NCBI GenBank assembly: GCA_037349315.1
Contig: JBAIAC010000010.1
Location: forward strand, 30,110,001-30,174,000
Direction of reading: 5' to 3'
Source: Chelydra serpentina
Taxonomy: Eukaryota > Chordata > Testudines > Chelydridae
DNA: 64,000 nucleotides
Within the stretch, counting starts at the first letter, position 1. Each line of letters begins with the position of its first letter. A program made the translations under genes and the position numbers. Below are positions 20,581-31,500 of the stretch, piece by piece. The notes beneath the pieces are model-generated. The model saw only the letters and a program-made list of their open reading frames with translations, was not told where the DNA came from and did not search any database.

Positions 20581-20965
20581 TGCAAACACAAAAGGCTCTC
20601 TTTTTGATAGAGAGGACAAAGGAAGTTGGTCTGTGGGATTTTGGGATACTTTTGGCAGACTCCCACGACCCACTTCGTGGGGACTGCATCTACACTGCAA
20701 AGCAACAGGGCTTGAACCCTTGGGTCTTGGCATGACTTGGGCTTAGATCCCCCATCCCCGCAAGGTCCTAGAACCCTACATCTGAGCCTGAGTCCGAGAG
20801 ATTCGTGTGTAGATGGAAAGGGTGGAGGTTGGGCTCACACCTGAGTCTGAGCCCAGGCTCTCATCAGACTGTAAAGATACCCTTTTAGCCCTACAGCCTG
20901 AGTCAATTGACCCTGGCTCTGAGATTTGGTGCTGTGAGTTTTATATTGCAGTGAAGACAAACACC
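20581..20965. repeat. Right terminal region of the second Harbinger element
   Basis: GCATCTACACTGCAAAGC (about 20687) and TATTGCAGTGAAGAC (about 20943) form inverted ends of a 280-bp subterminal palindrome-rich block, the inverted counterpart of 14086-14330. Confidence 0.55.
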
Positions 20966-21340
20966 GTTTGTGGTGTTCTACAATCCACCTTCTTCCGTTA
21001 TGGTAACTTGTACAGCACAGAGTATCTTAGACCTTACTGACACACAGCCATATTACTGCCTTTGCTTACCCGGATACAACCTCATTGAAATCCTGTTGGG
21101 TTGAAATCAGTGGGATTGCCCAGTTGTAATTGTCAGGCAAAATTTATTCTTTTAACAGAGTCACCTGTTTCGTTTTGTGTTCTATCTCTGCTGATAAAAT
21201 TTAGTATCTTATTTCCTTTTATTTGACTGCAGATGTGCCTTGAGCTAATGGTTTAAATGATTTATTTTTTTTCACAGTAACTCCCACTTTTCATCTAATC
21301 AGTGCACTGAAAGTTGTTTTTTTTTTAAAGTTAGAGCTTG
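20966..21340. other. No gene; MITE-like words
   Basis: 21070-21115 (CTCATTGAAATCCTG, then GAAATCAGTGGGATTG) is a weak member of the palindromic 'aagtcaatgg' family. Confidence 0.4.
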
Positions 21341-21430
21341 TGGCCAAATTCTGTGCTGATTTACACACCAGGCATTTCCATTAATTTAAGATGGATTGCA
21401 GGGGTCATAAGTCAATGCAGTATTTGGCCT
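21341..21430. repeat. Old palindromic MITE
   Basis: TGGCCAAATTCTGTGCTGAT on the left, GCAGTATTTGGCC on the right. Central CATTAATTTAAGATGG and AAGTCAATG place it in the 'ttacactggtgtaaat / aagtcaatgg' family. Confidence 0.5.
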
Positions 21431-24400
21431 ATAGCCTCTAGTTTATTTTTGTTCTCAGACTAAAAACCCCATTCTGCTCTTTTGAAGATAAAAGCACTTA
21501 GCCAAAAAAATTTAACAGACCTCTTTGCATGACCAGTGCAGAGAAAATGACACAAAATTATGCCCTTTTGATTTTTGTATGTGTATGGATATGGCTGTGA
21601 TAGAGGCTTCCACATTCATGCTCTGTTCTGAATGTGGTCTGTATTTGATAATGCTGGGGAGAATTTCAAAAATGTTGAAATGTAAGTGAAAATTGGGAGG
21701 AAATTTCTATAATTTTGTGCCTGTTTTCTTCTCTGCTTTTTACTAGTTCTAGTATCTGATCTATGCAAACATTCCAGGGTCCTGTGCATTCCAAACAATT
21801 TGCCATGGAGTCCACCCTCATTTTGTTGTTCATTTAAAAATAATAATTTAAATGAAGCTGTCACATAATTTCCAGCCTGTTGCACCAGAGAGCTGAAGAG
21901 GCAAAGGATCTTGACTCAGAGTACACAGGAACTTGAGTATGCCCCATAAATGAATATATAACATATAGGGACCATTATATGACCTGTCCTAGTTGTCCAA
22001 AGCAGAACTGACTTCCTAGTAATTCCTTTATTGGACATAATCATTATACCAATAGCAAGTTTTTTAGCACTAGAGTAGAAATAAGTACTTCAGTACCTTG
22101 TTGAATTGGGGCCTTGCTAAATTGACTGCACTATAAAGACCATATCCAACTCCCATTGAATCAGGTCCTAAGTGATGTTGAATATTTCATTAGAGAAGTG
22201 TTGTTTCCATTAGAGTGTACAACATTTTTAACATTTAAAAACTATTATTAAAATATGTAGTTTTAAAACATATTTTATCTTTATAAGGAGCAGATTGCTG
22301 CTTAATTGGCAACTGTCATGTATCAGTAGATTAGAAATGTACTTCCTGAATATGATTAATGACTCATTTCTCTTCCATATCAGTTTATTACAGCTAAATG
22401 ATGTATGGAATATAAACTACAAAATATATTATGAACTTCTAAGTGGAGATACAATATGTTTTAAAACTATCATAAGAAGTCCAAAATATTTTCAACTAAT
22501 ACAAAAGTTTGTTGTCCTTAATATTTCACATTTATAAACTTCTGGTATTCAGAAAAGAGATTTTTACATTGGTGTTTTAAATACTAGAATTGGCCAATTC
22601 CTAGCAAAATCAATACACAATTATAGTTGTTTTTTTAAATGCCAGATTTATTTTAATGTTTCTGTTGCAAAAGAAAGGAATGTAAAATATATTTTGCAAC
22701 TGTATCTGTTGTTACACTCTCAGAATAAAAAAACATTTTGAAGAAAAAGCTGAATTTTTTATCAAAAGCTGCTGAAAAATGTAGCAGAATAGAAAATTTT
22801 GAAAAAGCTAAAATGTTTTCACAAAAGCTTATATTTTTGAAAAAAAGCTATTTTTGAATTGAAATATATTTTAACAGATTTCCACTGTTTTAATACTGGT
22901 GTCTTTATTCCTCAATTATAATGAAAGACTGTCATATATTAAAGGAAGATTAACATATGAAGACTTATTTGCTGCAGAGAGCTTGTGGTAGTTTCTTATA
23001 TTTTCAAAATGTAGATGCAGAACTTTTATGAAAAATGTTGCTCCTTTTTTAACTAACTGATGTGTGACCATATCTTAAAGACCTATGTCCTGATAACCAA
23101 GAATTTCAATGAATCAGGATTTATATGCTCAAGGTTTATCACCACATATATGAACTAGATTTGGATCGATGAATTAGAAGTGAAAGGTTCCCATAACGAA
23201 TATCTTGAATCATCGGGTCCTCCAAATTGAACCAACATCTGCTATTTAATTATTTATTTAAATCTACTGATGGTACAAGGACCTTAAAATCCTATTGTAC
23301 TTTATATAAGTAAAAGGTCAAATAAGTACAAGCTGCTAAAAGAATAATAAACCATCATTAAATATGTGCCAAGTTTTTTTTTCAAGATGTCATTATAATG
23401 TTTCAGTAATATTCCAGAATGACACATTCTGCAGAGTAACCTAATAACGTAAGATGCAGGTAACCACAGGAAACTTTCTAGGTGCTTTTAAGAGATTGAC
23501 AGTACTTGTGGGAAGTTTCCTTTGTTCTTGCCCAATCACATGAGTAATTGAAGAAAGTACACAAAGGGAACTACTATCTGACAATGAAGCAAGAGAGGGT
23601 GTTCCCTTATTTGTTAGGACACATAGCTAGCAAATACCTTTAAGGTCAGTACACCAGCATGTCCAGTTGATGTGGAAATCATAGTGGAATTTTAGTATTT
23701 GAGCTTTTTGCAGTTACAGAATTCATTTTTGAGACTTAGCACACTTGCAGCTGCCGCAGCAGCAATGTTAGAAGGCATAACTTTTGGCTTTCAGAACCAA
23801 GAATTTTATTTTATTTCAAGCTACACTATTACTACAACTGCTACAAGTAAAGGACTGAATCAGTCTGTAATACGTTTGTTCATGTTGGTAGCGATGCCTG
23901 TTGGGGGTTTGTTTGAGTTTATTAGCTTTCACAAACTAATAAACTTTATAAGCTTTCACAAACAGGCAGTGTGAAGGCCTGGTCAGTGCTTGGATGGGCT
24001 ACCTTCAAAGAAAGCCCTCTTCTGCTGTAGCAAGTAGCATAGGTTATTCAGTAGGTGGCACACTTCCCTCTGAGACAGTACTTAACCAATGCACCAGCAT
24101 AGTATTAAAGGGCATTGTGCTGTGGGAAATATCATGAGATGTAAAACCAAGGTCCCAACCATGTGTGCTCATTAAGAGATCCATGCCATGTTTCAGAAGA
24201 GTAATAGTGTTAGCCTCAGTAATATGGTGAAAATTCAGCTGATTTGTTTGGGCAATTTTAATTTTTCCTCTCTAAATGCCCCCTGCCATTTCAAGTGGGT
24301 ATGGTATTCTTTTTCACCTATCCTCACATTGTCAGGCAGTATTACTGTGTGCAGTGTTCCACCCCAAAATAAGTGAAATTCTCTCTCTAGATAAAAAGCC

Positions 24401-25540
24401 CTCTGGGATTCTTTGGAATGAAGATATTCTAAAAATTGAAGTTGGCTGTTTGAGAAGGCTACTAATGAGAGGATATCAGGTACTAATGAGAATGTAAGTA
24501 GTTAAGCTTTAAAAAATAAATCCATTTAATTGTTAAGGTTATATAACTCAGATGTTGTTAAATCATGCCATGCTTTTGGCAAGCTCTTACTTCATCTGTG
24601 CTAAGAAAAACTGAAAAAAATGATTGAATACAATATGCAAAATAAATCTGAGAACTGTTTCATTTGAAAAGAAAAAGAGAGAGAGAGAAGTGACCTGTGC
24701 CTGTTAGCATAGTGTGGATGTTGACAGGGGAAATTTTTTTAATGCCTGAAAGTAAGGATTTAAAAAATAAAACTAATCCGATTCTGATATTAAATCGCAA
24801 GATCAAAGACAAGATGCGTGTGGCACTCAAGGGATTAATTTATTTTAAATTAGAAGTGCTCTTAATGGCTTGGCAGAATACACAATGCTGCCTGCACATT
24901 CTCCTATCCAGTTTGCTAATTAGCCATGAAAAAATGTAAAGAAAAAAATTAACATTATTCAAAATTTTTCCAAGATTCGTGGGCCTTAAGTCCTGAAAGG
25001 ACCAATATCTATAATTACAGTTTTCAAAAATCTCTGCCCCTCTCTCATTTTTTTCCTAATCATCATGTCAAATGGTGTTACAGATATTCATACATAACAA
25101 GTTAGTTCTGCCCCTGGATATGTTTTTAAGTAAAGGCATAGATTTTGCAAAAAGAAATCATATTTTTGAATAGACAGCTCAGAGAAACATTTTCCTCCAG
25201 GAAGTGGTTCTATTAATTCTTTACCATGCAAAGAGTATATCCCTTGGGGACATGGATCAGCATTCACATCGCACTCCCAGTCAGCCCCTGACCAGGGCCG
25301 GGGAAGCTAATGATCCAACCATCAGACCAAATTCGGTGATGAATCCTGGTTAGGTGCCACCTGAGGCACGTTGCGCATACGCTAAGAAGCACATCCCTTC
25401 TACTAAGCCCTCTTCCACTATTATTTACACACAGTGGAAAGCTAAATACCTTCACTTTCGTCCTCTTCCACACCAAGTAATGTCTTGCATAAAGATCTGC
25501 TTTACTGTGACTTCATCGGATTATGTGGAAAAGTCATGGA
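21431..25540. other. Long AT-rich interval without genes
   Basis: Very AT-rich (especially 22.2-23.1 kb, with repeated AAAAAGCT words at 22740-22860). Open frames of 60-91 codons on both strands have no domains. 23915-23965 repeats AGCTTTCACAAAC twice. A CAG-type donor or acceptor with coding context was not found. Confidence 0.45.
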
Positions 25541-25655
25541 AAAACTTCCATATGAGGAAAAATTAGTACTATTTAGATTAGCGGGTGCATAGGTAAAAAA
25601 GGATATAATAGAGTTGCTTAAAATAATGAATGAGTGGCTCATGATGACTGGCTGA
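25541..25655 (+). pseudogene. Possible CR1-like LINE tail fragment
   Basis: Plus-strand reading TATGAGGAAAAATTAGTACT, then AAGGATATAATAGAGTTGCT (KKDIIELLKIMNEW) resembles the RGDMIEVYKIM block near the C-terminus of CR1-type ORF2 proteins. Very short and with stops. Confidence 0.4.
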
Positions 25656-26985
25656 TTGCAGCCCAGCTCACTGCCTGATCTAAGACTAAACTAAGCACAG
25701 TAAACTGAGTGCATACCAGTGCCCTGAGCCTAAGATCCAGCTCAATGCCTCTCTCCTCAAGGAGAAAAAGAAAAGGACCTTTCTACAACAGCCCCTTCTC
25801 TCATAGAGACAAGAAATACATCCCTCCCCCCGAGCATCGGAAAGACATCCCCAGTTGTGTGAGTAGGTGCCTTTATAGGCCTGATGGACAGTGTGTGAAC
25901 GGATATGTGGTGGGTGTGGGGGGGGAAGTGAGTGTGAGTGGATTGTGTGGACTTGAGGGAACCCTGAGTGGGAAAACAGAAAAAGGAGGATAAGATACAC
26001 CTAAATATAGTCAACTGAAAGGGAAGAAAGGAGTGAAGGAAAAGAGAAGGAAGTATAAACACAAACAATAGATAATACATTAAATATAAAGCTATTTCTA
26101 TTAATATTGGTTTACTGATTTGGATTCCCATTAACAAAAGGTTTCATATCCCATTAGTTTCCTGAACCATCCAGTCCCCAAGAAAAAACACAGTTCGCTG
26201 AGGAGTAATAATAAAACTGCGAATACTTTGCACCTCTTCCTTTTGAGGCCATCAGATAAGTTTATACATTTGGATTAATTTAGCCACACAATCACTATGT
26301 TGAAACAGGTAAATATCATCAGCTCCTTTCTACAAATGGAGAAATAGCACTAATACTATTATTTCTCTAATAGTAGCTTGATGACAAAATAGTCTGGTCT
26401 TCAAGTGCACAGGGTAAGAGCACAGAGGTCAGGTCATGTTTCTCAATGAAAGAATGTATTTCTTTAAACGTGATAGCTATTTTTAAAAGTTATTTTACAT
26501 TTCAACTCAATTGTACTAGAGTAAGAAAAATAATACGTCATTTTCTATTGTCTGGTTGTGGGAGCAACAGCAGTTTTCAAAGCTAATAAATTATGTAAGC
26601 TCCACGATCAGATCAGATTTTAATATAAATTGCAATGTTTAATAAATTGTGTACAATGCTGTTGATTATTATTAATTATATTTTTACTGTAGCAATAGCT
26701 ATGATGTGTTAGGTGCTTTCCACACAGACAAGAATGAATGATCCTAGTAAGCCTGTGAATTTTAAATAACAGTTGCAAATCTGACCCTTTGGAATTTTCT
26801 TACTTCTTGACTCAACTTCTTTGTTTAAAAACCAGATGGTAAAAATGTAAAGGTAATGTTGTCACAGAGCCCGGAAAGGAGAGAGAGTGGGTGACTCAGG
26901 TGCCCCTACTGCCTCTGCATGAAACTGCTAGTGGCAATTTATGAAAGAACCTGCTCTTGCATCTCAGGCCACAAGACTACGGGGA
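25656..26985. other. No gene recognised
   Basis: 25709-26000 holds overlapping frames on both strands (up to 126 codons) around G-rich and C-rich simple sequence, with no domain. 26300-26345 could be a MIR trace on the minus strand. Confidence 0.4.
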
Positions 26986-27255
26986 CTATTGTGGCATAGC
27001 TAAAGTGCTGTAGCTGTACTGGCATAACCCTATAATGTAGATGCAGCCTACATGATGGAAGAGGTTTTTCTGTCAGTGTAGGAACACCACGTCCTCCAGA
27101 GATGGTAGCTAGGTCAACAGAAGCATACTTTGGTCATCCTCACTGTGCCTGCACTGTGGTTAGGTTGGCATAGCTACTGTGCTCAAGGGTGTGGATTTTT
27201 CACACCCCTGGGTGCTATAGCTATGTCAATTTAATTTTAAATGTGGATCAGGCCA
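26986..27255 (+). mobile_element. Harbinger-type MITE, same family as 40152-41336
   Basis: Contains AGTGCTGTAGCTGTACTGGC, the inverted central words GGTAGCTAGGTCAACAGAAG and GGTTAGGTTGGCATAGCTAC, and GGTGTGGATTTTTCACACCC (a short palindrome), then GTGGATCAGGCC in place of the terminal TGTAGACCAGGCC. The left terminus is eroded, so no duplication is visible. Confidence 0.6.
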
Positions 27256-29100
27256 GGTAGCTGCAGTACCAACCCAAGACAGTGTTTCCACCTGCCTTCC
27301 CCTGGTGTTGGCTCTGTCAAGCTGCATGCAGTCAAACTCCCTCCTAATATGGTGTGCGAAGAAGGAGTGAGGAATGGAGCAAGCATGCACAGACCTCTCT
27401 TTGTTACCCTCCCAAATTGGGGTTCCTGCAAATGTAGGCTATGCAGCTTGTCAAAAATAGCTTTGGAGCTAGAACTGAAAGAGACCTTCATGACATTGGC
27501 TTAAAAATCATGAGACTTAAAACATAATAAATGCTGGGTTCTTTGTATTTGCCTTCTGATATTTGAGTCTTCAGGATTCACTTTTCTTTGCAATTCTAAG
27601 GGCTAGAAACTATTTTAAATGAAAGCTGAGATTCTCATTTAATCATATGACTCCAGTAGCTGGGGATTTAAGAAAATCACCAAATGTTGCAAGATTCGTG
27701 ATAACATTGCAAGTTGTCAACACTGAAAAAAATTCAGTTTTGCATGGGCCTGAATTTTCATTACAGGTTTACAAAACCTAATATGAATAAAAAGTTTTAA
27801 GTATGAAAATTAGAATAAATAATACTTAAAAAAAATAAACATTCTGCTCAAGCACCGTGAAGCCAGACAATTAAGATGATTATGCTAGTACCTAGAAACA
27901 AAAGTGAAACTAGCCAGCTTAGTTGTACTCTGAGCAAAAAGGTAAAATCAAGAGCACAAATGGTGAAAAATAACTGATTTGTAATATCCATATTGGTTTA
28001 ATTATCAAAGATATTATTACTACACAGGTAAGGAATTTTATTTAAATATATTACTTTATTTTGATATTATTTCTCTATATTTAATTACTGGTTTGGAACA
28101 TTAAAGACTTGTTTTATTTTATGAAGTAGTAAGAAAAATAGTGGAATGAACATAAAAAAACTTTAATCACAGTACTTTGTTTCTTGCTTGCTTTACATAG
28201 TACTCAACAGAATATTTTCCCCTGAGTTATGTCCTTATTGGAGACAAACTATATTAAGAAAAAGGTGTGCATAGATATTCTAGCATAGAATGAATTGGCA
28301 CCACCCTCTTATTCCTGCCCTTCATATCTCCCTTTATTCCCTAGAACATGAGAGCAATAGCAGCTGATATAAAACGTCCTGGATCCTCATTGGCTGGCTG
28401 GGTCACCACTTAAGCTAACAGCAAACCACAGAGACCATACTGGGCACAAGTGGAGCACTTGTCCTGTCTCAGGCTTTTCACTGTCTGTTGCAGCCTGCAG
28501 GCCTCTGTACTCAGAGCAGCAGCCTTGAAAAGAAATATTGCTAACAAGTTCACATGTATGACATCCAGTATTCTTTAAGATGAATGTCACCTGTCATCTC
28601 TAACATTGAAAGCAGGGAGCCCTGCAGCTGACATTTTTTTGTATTATTTTGTATAGTATATTAAACAAGTTACTTCATTTAAAAAATGTTTTCTAGTGAG
28701 TCTTCAGATAAAAAGATATGAAAATAAAGTATTTTAAAACAAGTAAACAAAATAAGCCCAGAAAATGTTTAATGCTGAAGCTTGTTTTTTTTTTTAAATA
28801 CACGCGGAGTTTAGAAATAGACACTGTGTTTGCAATCAGAGTAGTCTGGAAAAAAACAGTATTGCTTTGAGCAATTTGTTTTGTTTTTATATTTCCAAAA
28901 TCCCATTTAGAGAGTAATGGAATAATTGCAGAGAACCCTATAAACCTTCCCTTTGGGAGTAGGGGGCAAAGCAGTACATGATATAAAATACGTATTACAT
29001 GACACATTAGACAAGCTACTTCGACTGGGGATGGGAACCGCAAGAAAACAGGTTCAAATGCTCAAGAAATGCAGTCAGCATCAGGAACTCTGGTATTATT
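27256..29100. other. AT-rich interval without genes
   Basis: Frames at 27237-27504 on both strands overlap one another and have no domain. Nothing else is recognised. Confidence 0.4.
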
Positions 29101-29392
29101 TTGTTCTTCCTGACAGATAACATGATCTTGACCAGGCGAGGGAGAGGGGGTGGAGGTGGTGGAAAATAAAAAGGGCGGGGGGAGGAGGATCCCACATCCT
29201 TAAAGGAAATTCTCAAGCTGGGAAGACGCACAACTTTTGCATGGCAAGTTGAGACTGGCTCTCCTGGGAGTTCCCTTTTCAAAGGAGGGGGAGGGGGAAG
29301 CAGAGATCTCCTCTGGCTGGGGGAGGCAGCTGCTTTGCGCTCGGAAGCCCTGCCTCCTCCCTCCCCCTCTCTTTCTGTCTGCACAGTGCACC

Positions 29393-29420
29393 TCTCTCTC
29401 TCTCTCACACACACACACAT
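29393..29420. repeat. (CT)n-(CA)n compound microsatellite
   Basis: CTCTCTCTCTCTCT passes directly into CACACACACACACA, at the 5' side of the CpG island. Confidence 0.9.
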
Positions 29421-29509
29421 ACAAAGCCCATCATTCTCAGGAACTGGATCTTCTGGTTCAGCCTCCCTCCCTCTCGCGCTCCCTCCCTGGGACGCGCTGG
29501 GGGATCCGA

Positions 29510-29517
29510 TGACATCA
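29510..29517. promoter_or_regulatory. CRE-like site
   Basis: TGACATCA, one base from the palindromic CRE TGACGTCA. It lies about 290 bp upstream of the TATA-like box. Binding is inferred only. Confidence 0.4.
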
Positions 29518-29697
29518 CTGGCTGAGCTCTCCCCTCTCTCTCCTTGTAACTTCTGTTCTGGGAAGTGGTGCCAGGAATAACCCAGTCTGTCTGCAGCTCC
29601 GAGAGGCTCCCTCCTCCGGAAAAAAAACTGCGGCTTCTCCGGCCTCTCTCTCGCCCTGATTTTATTCTTATTTTAAATCAAGCTCCACCATTTAAAG

Positions 29698-29716
29698 CGA
29701 GAGAGAGAGAGAGAGG
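29698..29716. repeat. (GA)n microsatellite
   Basis: GCGAGAGAGAGAGAGAGAGG inside the CpG island; a GAGA-type promoter-proximal tract. Confidence 0.9.
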
Positions 29717-29797
29717 AAGCCCGAGAGCAATGGTCTATCCTACTACAAGTCAATGAACCAGACGCCCCTTGGCTGCCGGGATATCTCGAGCTGTCTC

Positions 29798-29806
29798 TAT
29801 ATAAAG
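29798..29806 (+). promoter_or_regulatory. TATA-like box
   Basis: TATATAAAG in an otherwise GC-rich setting. It would place a start near 29828. Confidence 0.4.
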
Positions 29807-29827
29807 CAATGCCGCGGGCCACCTCGC

Positions 29828-29932
29828 TCCAGGCACCACCTTAGCAAAGGAGCAACAAGAGCCCCCCAGCGGAACCAACAACAACAAGGGCACCAGGAGG
29901 GGTTTCCTCCTTCCGGCTCGGTGACTTTCCAG
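29828..29932 (+). other. Candidate first exon, start inferred
   Basis: If transcription starts about 30 bp after the TATA-like box, the exon would run to the donor CTTTCCAG|GTGAGCAG (exon end 29932), a near-consensus splice site. It contains an AACAACAACAAGG stretch. An upstream ATG at 29753 opens a frame through this donor, but no protein domain is recognisable, so I treat the exon as 5' UTR. The remaining exons are not visible in the next 34 kb, which would fit a large first intron. Confidence 0.35.
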
Positions 29933-31010
29933 GTGAGCAGCAGCTGCTGCTGCAAGGACCCCTCCCCCTCTCCAGCCCCTGTCACAGGCACCAGCTGACA
30001 GCCGCGTTGAGCTGGTGCGGGGGAGGGGAGGAGGGGGGCGACACTCGTAGAATGGTGATTTATTTATTTATTTTGACGGTAGCAGGAAAAGTCCTTGACA
30101 AGTTGGGTGTTTTGAGGCGGAGGCTTGCGAGGGTCTCTGGAGCAACTTGCAAGTGCGCTGTGTCACTGGGGGCTGTCTGGCTGCAGCAGGGGTCCATGGA
30201 GGACATGTGAAGAGTGGGAGGGGGTGCTGAGAGAAACCAGTGGGGCTGTAAACCCATCCGAGCGGTAAGTCGCCTCTCCAGGGGTGCTGAGCTTGTTGCG
30301 ATCATCGGCCCGTTCCCCTCTTCTTGTACAGGGCTGCGGCGGGGGGTGGGGGTAAGAGATCTTTATTAGTGGCCCGCTGTTAAGAAATGTGGGGAATACC
30401 CAGCATGTAAGTGTATGCAGATTAGGAGCAGGCTGCCTTGCGTAATCTCCTCCTGTGGCGAGGAATGGGCATGGTTACTAAGGAGAGACACTCGCAGGAG
30501 GGGACACGGCAGCTCGGCTCTCACGCTGGGCTCCCTGTGGCAAGGTGGGAGGGGGACGCAGACCCTCGGTGGAGGGGCAGGGGGTTGCATGGAAGAGGGG
30601 GGTTGCTGTTGGAATGATCCCAGGGGCTGGGCGGGGAGAGAAGCAGAGGGGAGGAGAGGGCGGCTTGACGGGCGCTTCAGCTGGCTGTCGCGCCTGACTT
30701 GTCCTTGTGCGTATATGCTGGGGGAGGCGGGGGGGACGCGCGTGTGCGCCCTGGGCTGGAGGTGGCGGGGGCTGGATGCGTGTGCGGGGCTGTGCTGCGC
30801 TCTGCGCCTTGATGCCTGTTCCCTGAAGTGGGTGGAACGTTGGCCCGTTCCGGGAATGTTCCATGACGTGTAAAAGCCACAGGAAGGGGGTTAACAAGGG
30901 GCTCTGCCTGCTGCTGCTGCTGCCATCAAAGCAGATGTGCTCGCTCTCCTTTTGCACATTCTAAACAGACCATTGTTCCCTTGGGGGAGGGAGGCTGGAA
31001 GTCAGCTTGC

Positions 31011-31028
31011 GGGGGGGGGGGGGGGGGG
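31011..31028. repeat. Poly(G) run of 18
   Basis: Eighteen consecutive G followed by CCGGCGGCGG at the 3' edge of the CpG island; able to form G-quadruplex structure in principle. Confidence 0.9.
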
Positions 31029-31060
31029 CCGGCGGCGGCTGTCACTGCAGAAAGGAATTT

Positions 31061-31374
31061 ATTATATAACTGGTGTCTATGGTCTGGCTGCATCTGATTA
31101 TGTAACCGGCACATCCATGTTTGCTATATGTGAGACCCTACCTTGAAACATCTACGCTGCAATGTATGTGTGTGGGGGGAGTCATAAAGTGCAACCAGAT
31201 ATTGTCCTTCAGGGAGCTCTGTGCTGTGAAGGAGGAAGGAAGGGATATTCTTCAAGTTGTTTCTCACAGTTTTCCTTGGAGTATATTGCCTCTGTAATTA
31301 TGGGAAAATAATATTTGGAGGGGAAATCCCAGGTTTAGTTTGGCTAGTAGTACTTCACATTTACTGTCTGGAGT
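31061..31374. other. No gene recognised
   Basis: Transition from the CpG island to AT-rich DNA; no coding motif or nameable repeat seen. Confidence 0.35.
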
Positions 31375-31500
31375 TCTTTACATTTTCAAAGTGCTTCACA
31401 AACATTCACCATTCCCTGCTTACAATACCCCTGAGAACTAGGTACAGTAAACGTTGTTATCCCCATTTTACAAATGAGAACCTGAAGCAGAGAGGAAGGA
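31375..31500 (-). repeat. MIR/CORE-SINE relic
   Basis: TTTTCAAAGTGCTTCACAAA, then GTTATCCCCATTTTACAAAT and AGCAGAGAGG: the standard 3'-to-5' order of a minus-strand MIR. Confidence 0.65.

Larger units (their letters stand above)
14086..20965. mobile_element. Old Harbinger element of a second family, with nested insertions
   Basis: Two ends in inverted orientation bracket a decayed Harbinger gene pair. The left end starts GGTATGTGTACGCTGCAAT (14086); the right end, read on the minus strand, starts GGTGTTTGTCTTCACTGCAA at 20965. Subterminal words also match inverted: AGGTCAGTTGACTCAGGCT at about 14136 against AGCCTGAGTCAATTGACCC at about 20896. Between them lie a plus-strand transposase relic, a minus-strand Myb/SANT relic in three pieces, a solo LTR and a gag-bearing LTR element. 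No clear 3-bp duplication is left at the outer ends. The first 220 bp may instead be a separate related MITE, with the element proper starting near 14307. Confidence 0.6.
29101..31060 (+). promoter_or_regulatory. CpG island, candidate promoter of an unidentified gene
   Basis: An abrupt change to GC-rich, CpG-containing sequence between AT-rich flanks, the only such domain in the window not explained by a transposon. CpGs are frequent through 29450-29850 and 30240-30860. It holds a CRE-like TGACATCA (29510-29517), a TATA-like TATATAAAG (29798-29806) and GA/CT tracts. The likely direction is plus, because a strong splice donor lies 3' of the TATA-like site. No protein product can be named: overlapping open frames on both strands are long only because stop codons are rare in GC-rich DNA. 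Transcription could also be bidirectional. Confidence 0.6.

Noticed and set aside
25709..26137. Overlapping sense and antisense frames of 94-126 codons
   Set aside because: Low-complexity His/Pro/Ser-rich or Gly/Val-rich sequence on opposite strands, no domain.
30415..30957. Open frames of about 150 codons on both strands in the CpG island
   Set aside because: Mutually antisense, Gly/Arg- or Pro-rich, no start context or domain; a GC effect.
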